From Apostichopus japonicus (Eukaryota; Echinodermata; Holothuroidea; Aspidochirotida; Stichopodidae): a stretch of DNA of 64,000 nucleotides. A program made the translations under genes and the position numbers. Shown here piece after piece: positions 10,423 through 22,838 of the stretch (its first letter is position 1; the number at the start of each line of letters is the position of its first letter). The notes under the pieces are model-generated. The model ran no database searches. It worked only from the letters and a program-made list of their open reading frames with translations, and was not told where the DNA came from. The DNA is taken from contig NC_092579.1 of the NCBI RefSeq assembly GCF_037975245.1, positions 19,492,678-19,556,677 of the forward strand. The letters are read 5' to 3'.

Positions 10423-12159
10423 AGGATTGGAGAGAAATGTAAGATAGGCACTCATAAATGAATGCCAGTCAGTTTCTAGGGTGTAGTTCTGCCCATCTTA
10501 GAAAATATTAAACACCATGTTAGCCTGCCAAAGTTAGCCCTGACTTCCTTTTTAAGCATTTCAGTATATGCTTATTACCGTTACATGTGTATCGGTTGTG
10601 CGACATTGTTCTTCTCCCTTGTTACACCTTGTGTTCATCGAGGCATTTTCTATAGTAAGTTACTAAGACCTTCCTAGGCCTCTTGTTGTTTGAATTTACA
10701 ATGTTGTTTTTATTGTAGCTTACAGTAGGTACATCGTAAGACCTGTGCATTAATTGTGTGGAGACAGCCGGTACAGTAAGTATATCGTTCGTAGTTCGAC
10801 AATTAAAGTTTGTAGGACTGCATTTAGGTTTCATAGCAGTTCATTATTCATAGCTCAATTTTCCTTACCAGATTATGGAGAACTTAATTATCAATTTTAG
10901 ACTGGATGTATATATACTCTACTTCTCAGCTCTTACATGTCTCATCTTTACAAGTGCACTCTGATCTACCTAGCTTTGCAGACATTTATTTAAATTAACT
11001 TGCATTGAAATTTGGAAAAAGAAAAATAAGGTCTCTTTATTACAGTATACTGTATGTACTGTACATACATGCTAAACTTCTTGAATAAAGTGAACAACAT
11101 TTTACCTCCAAAACACTTTTACCACAAAAAACTACTGTACCTAAACTGTTTTCTATAATGCTTCTCATGCAGACCTGTTTTACTTGTTTACAGGACGGTC
11201 TGCATAAGAAGGCCCACCCCCCCTCCCTGACACACACACACACACAGAGGTAAACATTTAGCCTAATAATGTCCAATTGTCCATATGTCTGTTCTATATA
11301 CAGTTTATGCACTGTTGATATACTATTACAGTTCTTTACTGAAGTGTTTGCTAAATACTCGCCATTGCTACTGTGCAATTGTTCAGAGTGTTAATTACTC
11401 CTTGGTTACGAGTTATTGTTTTTTTTTCTTTGTGGTGTGCATCCTATTTGTCCGACAGGGCCATGGATTAAAGTACAAAGGCAAAGGTCAAGGCATTTCA
11501 CTGACCATATATACTAAAATTCTTATCAGGATGCTTTTTTGTAAATTATAACCTTGTCAGAAAGAATATAGACTTTAAACCATTCAGTATATGGTAGTGT
11601 ATATATCTTTGTAATGCATCTGTATATGCAGCACCAAGTTTATACCCAAAAGGTACATGCTGTAATGTATGCGATAGAAGTGTGGGTCATTCTGTGTCAA
11701 ATCAACAAGAACAATGTGCAACGGTAACATGCAGAAAGAAAGGGAAATGTTTTTTCCATTGTCCATGTCTTTTCATAGGTATGGCCCTCAGGAATTTTGG
11801 ATAAACATAGACATGTTGCATTTTGTTTTATACCTAGGTTCAACAATGTCAATGAAAGTTGAAGCATTAATTATACTGAGAATTAAAGCAGTTACAAAAA
11901 AAATAACTGTTTATTTGTTATGTATTCATTCATACACAATGAATGCAATGAATATTCATCTGTTGCATTAATCTTGAAAAGCTTCTTTGAATAATTATCA
12001 TTAATTGACGATATACTTTTCCTCCCGGCCGTGTGACTGTACGCAATTACTTTATGTTAATATTATATTTCTTTCTGTAGTGATATTCCATAAATTTCAA
12101 ACCAAGTTGTTTCCCTTACAGTAAATAAATACATGATGACTGAAAATAATGCAATGAAA
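10423..12159. other. Intron 1, 10.4-12.2 kb
   Basis: Mostly unremarkable. Around 10915-10985 there is a strongly diverged piece similar to the TACCTGTCTCC repeat (CTCTTACATGTCTC, then GCACTCTGATCTACCTAGC). A short CA repeat lies at 11231-11246. Open frames here show no recognisable domain. Confidence 0.4.
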
Positions 12160-12308
12160 TTTACTATCCTCCTTACTTACCAGTCTTCTCACAGCATCTG
12201 TACACCTGTTCTACGGCCTTGCCTCGAATGACCTGATAACCTTTGACATTGACCTTACATGTTGACCGGTCACCTCCGGTCAACCTACCCCTTCTCTTAC
12301 CCAAAGTG
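12160..12308 (+). repeat. TACCTGTCTCC repeat, subfamily A, diverged
   Basis: The order CTTACTTACC, TCTTCTCACA, TGTTCTACGG, CTGATAACCTTT, CCGGTCACCTCCGGTCA and CCAAAGTG follows the A-type consensus, with many substitutions. This is an old copy. Confidence 0.55.
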
Positions 12309-13067
12309 TCTCATAGTGTACTCTATATGGCTGTCAAGATCGTGACAACAATGTATACTAATAGTCCTTCCTTGTGACTATATAAGTAAAGTCCATTAAA
12401 TTTGACTTGTTTTCTATATATTGGTAAAATATTCCATTTTAAACTGACTAATAATCATTCCCTTTCATACATTCATATGCAAACAATAAAATAATGCACT
12501 CAAATAATTTGTGCCATATTTTGTAAATGTCACAATTTTCACATAAGTGTCTGTTTTATCCAAAAGGGGCATCTTCCTGTCCATATATATATGCCAGACT
12601 GCATTATATACATGGCTGATGTATACAAGTTTTGTTAGGCAGCTTTTTCACACACGGTGTGATTTGTATGGTACATAACTATCTACTGATATACACTACC
12701 AGCAAGATTTGTTCATTTTGAACCAACTGATTTCTTTTACTGTACAGTACAGTACATTATGTGATAGAGAGAGAGAGAAAAAATATGTTTGAAATTTGCT
12801 GTTTAGTGTTGTCACAACTGTACATACATACAGTATAAAATATATCAGTGCTTTAATGCAATGAGTTGTATCATACAGTACCAGCAAGATACTGTATTCG
12901 TTGCCTTGAGTATGAACTGAGTTTTCTTGGTGCGTATGGTGGCCAAATTTAGCGAACAGAAATAAGCTGCACTGTACTAGCTATAGTTTTGGTTAATTTT
13001 TGTTGTCTCGTTCATAAGAAAACCCTTACATATATAGCTGCTACTCGTCACTTTCGTTGATGATGCA

Positions 13068-13103
13068 CTGAAGAAGAGCTAGTTTTGCGCGAAAGCTCTG
13101 CAA
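13068..13103 (+). other. CTGAAGA motif followed by a 6-bp hairpin
   Basis: CTGAAGA (13068-13074) is followed by AGAGCT (13075-13080), a 13-nt loop, AGCTCT (13094-13099) and GCAAA. Related CTGAAGA...AAA segments occur at 780-800 and 17763-17788. The layout recalls the CUGANGA-stem-GAAA core of hammerhead ribozymes, but the GAAA is not intact here. Confidence 0.35.
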
Positions 13104-13237
13104 AAACCAAACATTGGCTGTTTTACTTCTAACCACTCAATTAATTTTTGTATCTCACTAGAGATCCAGCCTTTCTCTAAATGCAGCATAGCTGTTGAAC
13201 CGTTTTTGTTTTGTTTTTCCTATATACCTGTATATAT

Positions 13238-13453
13238 ATAATTGAAAATGTAATGAGTTGAAAAATCCAGAATAATGAAAAAAACTTCCAGCCTCCACCG
13301 GAATTCGAACCTGGGCCTCCCTAACCACTAGGCTAGGACGCTGATTGTATGTCCAGCGGTTCGAAACCGGTAAGGAAGGTAATTCCACTGTCTAGGCATT
13401 TATTCACCTGTATTGAACAATACTAGTTCTGTTTTGGTGACATTTTTGCCTTA
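13238..13453 (-). mobile_element. tRNA-derived SINE, minus-strand copy
   Basis: Read on the minus strand it has a pol III A box (TAGCCTAGTGG) and B box (GGTTCGAATTCC). It aligns over its whole length with 52361-52594, from GTCACCAAAACAGAACTAGT to the GGAAGTTTTTTTCA tail. The region corresponding to the anticodon arm is deleted, so this is not a functional tRNA. It lies in intron 1, in opposite orientation to the copy in intron 2. Confidence 0.82.
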
Positions 13454-14287
13454 TATATATACCTGCATTACGATTTCAATTTACATATACATTAACATGT
13501 AGTATACAAGTACTATTTATACTGGTTGCCACTTTTTTGGCCAAATTGCAAGCTGCAGAATTTTAATCCACGTTGTAATAAGCTCTGTAAAATGTGGATA
13601 TAACGACACTTTTACCGGTACACTGACTTTCAATAAATATTACTAATTAAAGAGTTGATGTGCCCGAGATCACATTGATTGTAAATTGATAAGTAGCTGA
13701 AAATTTGCAGTAAATTTGAAGCATATCAAATGAATGGACTGAGTGAAGTACAGTGTGACTACTTATTCAGAGGTGGGAACCGAAAACACATTCCTCCTTT
13801 GGCCCTTGGAGTATCTACTTTTCATTTAAATTACTATGACAACCGGCACAACCCTTTAGAAAACAATCTCAGGCCTGAAAACAGAAAGAGGTACTGTACA
13901 GTAGACAAATACCGTCAGTGTTACTCCCTCACACATATGGTTGAAATTTTAAGTCAATCTATGGCTATGCGTGTTCAAAATTCATCATTCTGAAACAGTG
14001 AATTGTTTAATGATCAAAGCCTCAATATCTAGTCCAAAATGTGTTATGCCAGACCCTCTGAAAAACAAGGAACTTTGGAGAGAAAAAAAGTGTTTGCAAG
14101 GTTTTGAATGCTAAAGTATCTGCCTGAAGAGTGGTGATCATCAAGAGTTGTTTGGGTGGGTGGTAGCTAGACAATGAAACAGTCTTTAAAACAGGGTAAA
14201 ATATTACACACTGTTCATTTCAATACACCATCTCACTACAGTATATGTTGTCCTTTACCCAAGGTACATGATTCATTGAATGCAGCC

Positions 14288-14663
14288 CAGTGGCGGAGCG
14301 TCCATACAGTCGGGGGGGGGGGGCGGATGCCCTCCCTGACGGACTCAAATGGACTGCTGGCGCCCTTTTCAGCTTTTTACCACTTTTTACTTCTTCACGA
14401 TTATTGACTTTTTTATTGCGCTCTCATCTACCTATTGACATTTGTCACATTTTGTTGGCGATGACACTTATTTATTCTTCGTTTATCTGCTAATTAGCTA
14501 TGCCTGGAAAGGGTAATTTCCGGCGATCTAAGGAGTATCTTTACTCAAAAAATTTCTGTACGCTCCGCGCCAACCTGTGGTGGCGTTCCGCTTAGATAAT
14601 GTCAAAAGCGCCCCTACAGACCATTCTTGACCCCCCTGACCAATACCCCTAGCTCCGCCACTG
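14288..14663. mobile_element. hAT-like MITE
   Basis: The ends are perfect 12-bp inverted repeats, CAGTGGCGGAGC (14288) and GCTCCGCCACTG (ending 14663). They are flanked by 8-bp sequences that look like a decayed target-site duplication, ATGCAGCC on the left and ATATAGCC on the right (six of eight, both differences transitions). An internal G12 run lies next to the left end. It is 376 bp with no transposase. An 8-bp duplication with CAG-type ends is the hAT hallmark. Confidence 0.72.
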
Positions 14664-15591
14664 ATATAGCCTATTTTGACTGGCTATAGCCTCCCTTTAC
14701 TTTAGGAATTGGATCACAGGAAATGATCTGTGATGTTGCCATCATGCTAGATTTTCTTTAAACTTAAAGCTTTACTTTCCATGTATTAAAGCTTCTTTTT
14801 ATCTTTCCTTGCAATGTGAAACATTCTGTATATTTGGATTGTTTCATTTAGCTGTCAATGTTCTGTGCATTTAGAATTTCATAGTAACTGGTACTATCTT
14901 CTTCTCTCAATAATATATTTAAATATGTAAACAAGAAAAACAAAAGTATCCCACTCAATTTCCATGATAAAATCATTCACACTGCTATTGCCAGATGCAA
15001 TCATAACATATCAAAGAAATGCTACATGAGGATGCGGTTTTGACTTAAAGATGCTGCTAATTAGTCCATTACTCAGTTTTGTTTAATTAATGCCACACAA
15101 CATCAGCCACTGGAACATCCCATTAAAACCTCCTGCCTGAGTATTAAACGGTACAGCAAGCTTTTACTCGTACGATCATCAGAGCTTCCGAAAAATTTCT
15201 AATAATTCTAGAGCTGTTTATTCACGACTGTAGCAGCATCTCAAATATCTTGTAGTTTCATGGAGGCATCGGAACTAATTATAAGGTCATTACCAAGAGT
15301 TACTCACAGAATTGATTTTTGTGTGGATGAGTGATCCTGACATAACCAGAGTTATGAATTAACATAAATCTTTGAGTTGCCTTTAAGTCTTTGGTATAAA
15401 TAATTCTGTGTATTGGCCATAGGATTCTCATATAGGTCTACTGGAGTACAGTAGCTGCTGCCACAGTGCTGCAGACTATTAAAGGAGACTTCAGGCAGAA
15501 AATTAGTAAACAAAACGTGTGCCTACTACACTGTGGATGCTGCAGAGTATACAGTGAGACCTCAGGCAGGTTTAGTTTATAAAAAATATAT

Positions 15592-15745
15592 ATTTACTTC
15601 GTTCCTTGCTTACCTGTCTCCTCACAACCTTAGCACCTCTTTCTACCGTGTCTAGAATGAACTGGTAACCTTTTAACACTGTGCGCCCTCTATGACCGGA
15701 CCCCCCCGGGCTATGCCCTTCATTCTCATTCTACCATTCAAAGTG
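15592..15745 (+). repeat. TACCTGTCTCC repeat, subfamily A
   Basis: A near full-length copy from TTTACTTCGTTCCTTGCTTACC to CATTCTACCATTCAAAGTG. It includes TCTACCGTGTCTAGAATGAA and GGTAACCTTTTAACACTGTG, and is one of the best-preserved members of the family in the window. Confidence 0.8.
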
Positions 15746-16316
15746 CCAACATCGTGCAATTTGTTGTCAGGATTTCCTACAGCGATTTTCGTACTGAATT
15801 GGAACCTATGTTCTTGGTCTTTTCCGTAATTTCCATAATACATGAGCCCACACTGTTTCTTCAGCTGTTCCGGGTTTGTAAGATACTGTATTCTCCTTGA
15901 AATTATATATATTCTAAAATCTCTGGAATGCTCCTTTAAGGCTACTGTAAATCACTGTAAAGTACTGTATGTCTTCTCCTCAGTGCAGGCCTAAACGTTA
16001 TGTGATAATTAATTCTATCCAATTTTATAAATTCTTATGATTCAACCAAAACAAAGTTTTTCGATTAACTTCATATATTAACAACAGATCATCCTTGGAT
16101 AATATAGTTAGTATAAACCCATTTGTTCTTGTCAAATTTGTACTAAGTTGATTAACCTCAGCAGATTAAAGGGTCATTTCTTGGCAACCTAAACGTGTTA
16201 CAAAAATAATACAGGTCTGGAACGATAAAGCAGTACTCAAAAGGATTGCACAGGAAAAATAAAATTATCTTATGTATCTTAAATTTAACTTAAAGTGATT
16301 AATAAACAAAAGCTTG

Positions 16317-16475
16317 TTTACTTTGCTTCCTGGCTTACCTGTCTCCTCTAAACCTCAGCACTCTTGCTCTACCATGCCCAGATTAAAACATTTGGTAACC
16401 TCTTTGAAACACAGTAGTGTACACACTCAGTGATCTGTCACTTCAATGAACCCTCATTCTATCACCCAACGTACT
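16317..16475 (+). repeat. TACCTGTCTCC repeat, subfamily A, diverged
   Basis: It has TTACTTTGCTTCCTGGCTTACC, TGCTCTACCATGCCCAGA and TTGGTAACCTC in family order. The 3' half is strongly changed. Confidence 0.65.
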
Positions 16476-17531
16476 GAGATTATCCTTTTGAATCCATGTA
16501 CAGTATTCATTATTAACCATTGAGTGTTCACCCTGTCGTCCTAGCTTTGTAACAAGCCCAACAATTATGTCCTTTTTTAATTTGGAATTTTTTATCCCTC
16601 CCGGGAGGATCTTAAGTTCCCAATTTTGCCCATTTGTTATTAAAGTTCAGCGGATGCACGAGTTGCCGCCAAGCCGCTACTTCCCTCCCTCCCTCCCTTC
16701 TCAACGTATATACATGTGTTTATCTAAATTTGTGACATTATTAAATGATCGCTGAATTGGAGCACTAAGCCAACCTGATTGTAATAGCATAGAACTCTCT
16801 CACTGTATATATGACTTTGTCAGATTGATTCAAAGCGACTGTACATACAACATGCAGTTTTCATAGATTTTGTGAGTTCTACTGTACGTTGGAATCGGCT
16901 AGAGTTTGATCGGTTCTCGACGCTCTGGAGTGTCTTACGTTTGATTAACAGGAGGCAATGTACTGTGAGACAGGCTGTCGGCCCTTAGGAAACATGAAAA
17001 GTGGTATTTGACACGAGTGTCGGGATTTGCAGGCAAAGAAATTGAATGCAGAACCGAACGCGATGAAAAAAAAAAACCCAGAGAAATCTGTAACAAATCA
17101 TTGAACGCTCTGCCGAAATGGAACACGATTAGAACCGTACTGTGAAATTGTGAATTTGAAATTTTTTTGTCATATAACGAATCAGAAATGTTTTACCGTA
17201 TATTGCTGAACTTGGCTGGAAACACTGTAAACTATACATAGAGCTAATAATAACAGTTTTTAATGTCAATGATTTTGTCCCTTGGGTGGAATTTGTCGAG
17301 TGGATCTTACAAATTTATTCCCCCATCAGGCCGTATCAAAATACCAGACCAGTTTCAAGACCATGTACAGCATCTATCTACTTGATCTACAAGTAAACAC
17401 AAAATGGACAGCTAAGGCCGAGGAAAAATCCACTGGTATTTCTAGAGAAATGACACGTGACAATGCTAATTCAATTTAATGGCCTTATATTGCTGCATGT
17501 ATAGAAAATAGCCACACTGACCTTCAAGCCT

Positions 17532-17562
17532 TATCTCATTTGAATGAATTGAAAATGAGATA
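17532..17562. repeat. Short perfect inverted repeat
   Basis: TATCTCATTT (17532-17541) and AAATGAGATA (17553-17562) form a 10-bp stem with an 11-nt loop. A run of 18 A follows at 17595-17612. It may be a fragment of a retroposon or chance. Confidence 0.4.
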
Positions 17563-18018
17563 GCCGTATGATGGTGTAAGCAAGATGATGAAGGAAAAAA
17601 AAAAAAAAAAAACAGAAAATGGCTATTTGGTATTTACAATGCAATCTTTCATTGTTTCATTCTAATTTTTTGCCCTTTTCGTCGCTAATTTGCCCAATTT
17701 AAACCGTCTATCCTTCTGTGTCTCTTGATGTATTCTTAGTTTGTTTTCCTTTCAGTTAGCCTCTGAAGACGATCCTGCTGGGACGAAAAAACCTCAGGCC
17801 CTCTAACTTTTACATACGATCTTTCTTATCTATTTGCGCGGGAGTCGTTTATGAATCACAAATATCTCTATTCATAGTTGGGGGTAACTTACTGTAAGGG
17901 TCTCTCCTTTTATACAGGCTTGTTCATATTGCATTAGGATTTTAGTGTGATATTAAGCAGGATACATCTTGTACTGTACATATGGCATTAAAATACAGAA
18001 TTGCACACATGTATGTCT

Positions 18019-18130
18019 ATTTACATTCCTCTCTTACCTGTCTACAACATACAAAAGCATTACAATCTACCTAGCTAGTAACAAGTGGTAATATCTTTGC
18101 ACTGTGCCCCCCTTTCGGCACCCCTGTAGG
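18019..18130 (+). repeat. TACCTGTCTCC repeat, subfamily B, partial
   Basis: TTTACATTCCTCTCTTACCTGTCTAC followed by AATCTACCTAGCTAG and TTTGCACTGTGCCCCCC. It has lost the family 3' end. The 129-codon open frame starting near 18104 begins inside this repeat and runs through an ACC microsatellite (18308-18329), so it is not a credible gene. Confidence 0.6.
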
Positions 18131-18307
18131 TTGTTGTCTTCTCCCTTCAGAAACCACTATTCTGAAGTTCTCAATGCAATTCCAGCTAAGCATCTACTCT
18201 GTAACACCCCTGCTTGTTTAAAACCAGAAAACCATGAAAATCAGAAGTCGTTGATATTTCGTCTACTATCTCCAACAGCAGGTATATCCTTGTACTATAC
18301 TGTAGGT

Positions 18308-18329
18308 ACCACCACCACCACCACCACCA
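18308..18329 (+). repeat. ACC trinucleotide microsatellite
   Basis: About seven uninterrupted ACC units in intron 1. Confidence 0.9.
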
Positions 18330-18880
18330 AGCATCCCAAACACCCTACTTCCTACAGTGTTTGTTTCCAAATGGATGGACAATCAAAGTGTTTCCAGGAA
18401 ATATCAACCTTATACTTGGTAAAATGGAGCTTTAATAGGCTATCCTTCCTTGTCTGTATTCTACATACACAGTATATATATATTGTGCTCTAGAGCTATA
18501 ATGAAAAACATTGGTGTAATATCATGTTCAATGCATATCACCTCAGCACATTAAAAGTATATACCATGTATGGAAAAGACACATTATACTGGGCTAGGAA
18601 AAAGAGAGAAATCAAACAGGATTGTGGATTTGACCTTAGACGTGCCTTGCATTCTTTAGTAGTGTGGGAAATTCCTTATTCTAAACACTCTGAATACAAT
18701 TTGCGAATTCTTCAGGCCAATCCGGAAGGACTGAACATAAACATAAACTTAAAAAAATGTAATGTAATGTTTATTGGAATGTGAAGAAATACCTAGTACA
18801 GAATTATGTTGTACTATGCCCTTCTGCTGCAAATTTATTTTTAAACATAGAAAAGGGATTCTATGGAAGAAAGATGATTT

Positions 18881-18923
18881 GAGGAGGAGGAGGAGGATGA
18901 GGAGGAGGAGGAGGAAGAGGAAG
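18881..18923 (+). repeat. GGA/GAG purine microsatellite
   Basis: About fourteen GAG/GGA triplets with single GAT and GAA interruptions. A pure purine strand on the coding side. Confidence 0.9.
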
Positions 18924-20553
18924 TATTCAATTGATGGACTGTTTTAGTAAATATACTGGAAAATACTGTGCCAGTTGTCATACCTTCCAATGCATATTGC
19001 TACTAACTTTGTCCAAGCATTGCTTTATCAAAAGGAATTGACTAAAGGGCAAAAGGTTGGGTGTATGAATACATAGCATTTCTCATGCTCAATAGAAACA
19101 TTTACCTAACAGATTCGAAAAAAAAAGCAAAATGTGATACTGGAGTCACGTATCAATGCCCCTAAATTATTGGATTATTAATAATAAATATCTTCGAAAA
19201 GTCAAAGCTCCAATATTGAATTTACCCTCGTAGGTTATCATATCCCAAAATTCAGATTTATTTTACTGGCTAAATTTTTAATGCCAGTGGATGGACTTTT
19301 GCCATTTGCCAATAGAAAAACAAGAGGAAACATTGAACTGGTAATTTTTCTGCCAAAAGACAATCAAATCATTAAGAACCTGAACACAGTAAACCAGTAT
19401 TATCACAGCTTATTTTCAGCAAACATTATTGGGCTACTTTCTAAAACCTGTACAGTATTAGTATACTGTAAACTCATGTGTGTTGTAATTCAGGAAATTG
19501 CCAACTGTGAAAACTTGTATAAATTATCCAGAAGAGTTTGTAAGCACTGGCATTTTTTAGCAAGTGGCTAATATTGTGAAATTCTAGGCCCCTGATCCAT
19601 AATATGGCTTCATGTCCAATACCATAAATATTGTCTTGTTCTGAGAGTTAATTGCGGGGAGTATGTAATGTAATTCTTCGTTGTGTTGTATTTAACTATA
19701 GTACTACAGTTACCTACACAGCTGAACTGTCATGTATGCAATACCTTCACTTGGTGAGGTTGCCATAGAAGTTCCTCTACCAGCAAATTGTTTCATTCAG
19801 ACCTTGAATGGTGGAGGAATTAGACACCAAGGGAAAAGAAAGGGAATCACTGTCTACAAAGTATGACAAACGGGGAAGAGATATTAGTTGTAAACATCAA
19901 CCCAATTGTGGTGATGGTGAAGATTTAGCATCTTTGTGATAATAACAAGGTACATAGTCAACATGTCTATACTGTAGCACTGTTCATTTGTACAGTGTAC
20001 ATCGAGGCTTGTTACATCATTATTCTTTGGCTAGAATTGATCAGAGACAGAAATATGAGACAGGTTGAGAGACTCAAAATCTCTCCATATACCTAGGTTC
20101 AACAATATGTATGGTAGGCTGGTATTTGAAGGTGCTCTATAGAAAAAATATGCCTCAATTGAGGGCCCACATACCCGATCCAAGAAACGCTGTGGGACAA
20201 TTTTCTTTGGGGTCCGGGTCAGAGGTAAATTAACTGAGGTGGGGAAGGGGGGGGACGGGGGTGGTCTATTGAGATTAGGCCTTTCCTAGTGCAATAACAC
20301 TGCACTGTGCTTGCACATACGTAGGTGTTGTTTGTAGTTGTGTACCAGAAACTATATGAAATCTTTGTATTTTTTGCAAGGATTTACCCTCCTGCTGGAA
20401 TCTTAAATGGCATACTGAGCACGGTATAGTTTATGAAAGTGGGATTTTAGTACGTACTGATAATATAGAAAATTTCATTACCAAACTTAATCAATAAAAA
20501 AAGTCTGCTTGAAATGAAATTTACAGTCAGGAGAACGGTCAAAGAAGTGACAA

Positions 20554-20620
20554 TTTAAAGGAGTGATCGAAACATTTTTGCTTTCATTCAGTTATACTGT
20601 CGTCTGTCCACTCCTTTAAA
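20554..20620. mobile_element. Possible mini-MITE with 12-bp inverted ends
   Basis: TTTAAAGGAGTG (20554-20565) and its exact complement CACTCCTTTAAA (20609-20620) enclose 43 nt. The ends resemble the TTAAAGG termini of the MITEs at 10062 and 34219. This suggests a deleted TTAA-type element, but the interior has no match. Confidence 0.45.
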
Positions 20621-20851
20621 GTTAGGGAAGAACGGAACACTGTAAATTGGCCAGCTGTCACTTTGAAGGCTTCAAAAATATGGTAATATTATGCTGGTGT
20701 ATGGAACCCCAGTAATAATTATTACAAGTCCAACTACATAAATGTGGGATATTAAATCCACTGGAAGGGTAGATGTTATGTCATATCAGACATAAATTCT
20801 GAGCTATAAATTCTATTGTGTCAAATGATGTGATTACTGATTAACAAGAAA

Positions 20852-20970
20852 GATTTACTTCGCTCCTCGCTTACCTGTCTCCCCACAACCTTAGCAACCT
20901 CGTTCTACTGTGTCTGGAATGAACTGGTAAGTTTTTAACATTGTGCACCCTACCCTCTCTGGCCGGACAG
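20852..20970 (+). repeat. TACCTGTCTCC repeat, subfamily A, 3' truncated
   Basis: The first 90 bases follow the A consensus almost exactly (CGCTCCTCGCTTACCTGTC, then ACAACCTTAGCA). The copy ends after GGCCGG, before the usual CATTCTACC end. Confidence 0.75.
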
Positions 20971-22376
20971 GTTAATAGCATCGTCGCTCGTAAATCCCGA
21001 ACCAGCAAGTTTTTGGGAATTTACATACTACAGTAGTGTTACAAAATATATATTTTTTTTTGAAGTCATTAATTTTGCTTCTTTTTACATTAAATGGTAC
21101 TTGAGCTTGTCAACAAATCGTACTATTTGCAGCACCCTTTTGATAAGGAATCACCAAACATGCACTTCACACATGATGATAACACATGACAAGAACATTC
21201 ACCCGAGAAGTTTAATATTTAATTCACTTCGTCTGGTACGCTACCAGTTTATTTTCTCCTCCAGAAATCTAAAAATTAGTAGCACTGTATGAATCATTTT
21301 ATCAGATTGTGCCCAAGACTGCAGATGCCACCAAGATGAGATTTTTGTTTTTTTCGAAGGCCTTCCTCTGTGTCTGGAATTACGAGTTGTTATTTGTAGT
21401 CACGATTCGATAAAAATCGATAACAAATCCCCAGTCCCAGCAGTGTTACGTGCCTCTCAATGTTATATACCATCGATCGGTTCGCAATTCGATATTTCCA
21501 GCACACGTGACATACTACGGCCATCGTCCCACGACGATGACATATTATACGATTAAATATATATTGAACGGCTTTAGGTACAACATCGACGTGTGATATT
21601 TCTAGTACAGTAGTGTATGTAGCCTACACACATACGTACATGCTTTATCCCGCTCAGGTTTCGAAACAGGCATTTAGTTAACCCATACAAACAATTTGTT
21701 TTTCAATTTCTCATTATAGAAGACCTTCCAGATTGTGATAGACTTGCCCTTATACACCTTTCACGGTGTGGAAGATGCTACGTACAATATAGTAGAATGT
21801 AATTTTAATATATTTTCAGGTTTATTGGCAATCTCAGAGATTTTTTTTTTTTCTTTTTTCACCAAAGCAATTCATATGAAAAATCAATATTGCATTATTA
21901 CTACTGGACGTACAAAATATTGTGTTTCATCATCGTGGAGGTAAAGGCCTGGCAAGAGAAAACCGTTGCAGGAAGTTATGGACCAAAAATCCATATTATG
22001 ATCTCTTCCGAAATGGCTTTCGTTAGTAGTTGTCATCTTGCATTTTTCAAGGCTTTTGCTATTTAAAGTGTTATCTTCTTTTGAAGAAGAGGGGGAGGGA
22101 AGCTCAGGGTTTTTAAAATAAGACTGAAAGTGTCTAGAAAATCTCTTTCTTGTCGGTCTTAGTTAAAAGATGAAATATTGCAGAATGCTTTTAGTTTGAA
22201 AATAAACAAATCAAGCTACTGGTGCTATATACCTTAAACTAAAGCGACATGTGCTTTACCTTTTAAGAGTTTTTGTTTAAGAGTCTCCCGATAGGTGTTT
22301 GTTTATAGTGATAATTTAAAATGAGTTTGGTTCTTTGTTCTGTTCTATTATAAACCAATCTGCTTGTTATTTGTTA

Positions 22377-22523
22377 TATACTTTGCTCCTCTCTTACCTG
22401 TCTCAAACTCCACATCAGCACTCTCCCATTCACCTACCTACACATTAGAACGTTTTAGCACTGCGCCCTCGCTCCCCTGGCACCACCACTTACACCTCCT
22501 TCCCGAATCTACTACCCAGGAAG
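22377..22523 (+). repeat. TACCTGTCTCC repeat, subfamily B
   Basis: TTTGCTCCTCTCTTACCTGTC, CACATCAGCACTCTCCCATTC, TTTTAGCACTGCGCCCTC, ending GAATCTACTACCCAGGAAG. It is the first of a dense group of copies between 22.3 and 25.3 kb. A 40-bp scrap of the family 5' end also lies at about 22620-22660. Confidence 0.7.
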
Positions 22524-22684
22524 ACAACTACACCTTTCGTGAGCAAAAATTCGCTCAACGTTTTTCGATCGTTTTACAAGAGTTCCGGAACTATATCTTG
22601 GACTAGTTGTTTATCTGTATATTTACTTTCACTCCTCACGTACCTCTCGTTTAATATCTACCCACACCTACAGTATCTACCCTA

Positions 22685-22838
22685 AATTTACTTCGCTCCT
22701 CGCTTAACTGTCTCCCTACAACCTTAGTACCTCATTCTACCGTGTCTAGTATGCCCTGGTAATCTTTTAACACTGTACACCCTCAGCGACCGGCTCCTCC
22801 GGTCGTTGCCCTTCCTTCTCATTCTACCATCCAAAGTG
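22685..22838 (+). repeat. TACCTGTCTCC repeat, subfamily A
   Basis: A full-length copy from ATTTACTTCGCTCCTCGCTTA to ATTCTACCATCCAAAGTG, with the internal palindrome ACCGGCTCCTCCGGT. It is very similar to 30743-30896. A 5' fragment of a further copy follows at about 22928-22970. Confidence 0.8.

Noticed and set aside
17595-17612. Run of 18 A as a possible retroposon tail (also 22 A at 48526)
   Set aside because: No target duplication or recognisable body is attached to either run.
18524-18784. Frame ending GLNININLKKCNVMFIGM, similar in style to LINE reverse transcriptases (GLKIN..K.KVM..G)
   Set aside because: The catalytic YADD motif and other reverse transcriptase blocks are missing upstream, and the match is too short to support a retroelement.
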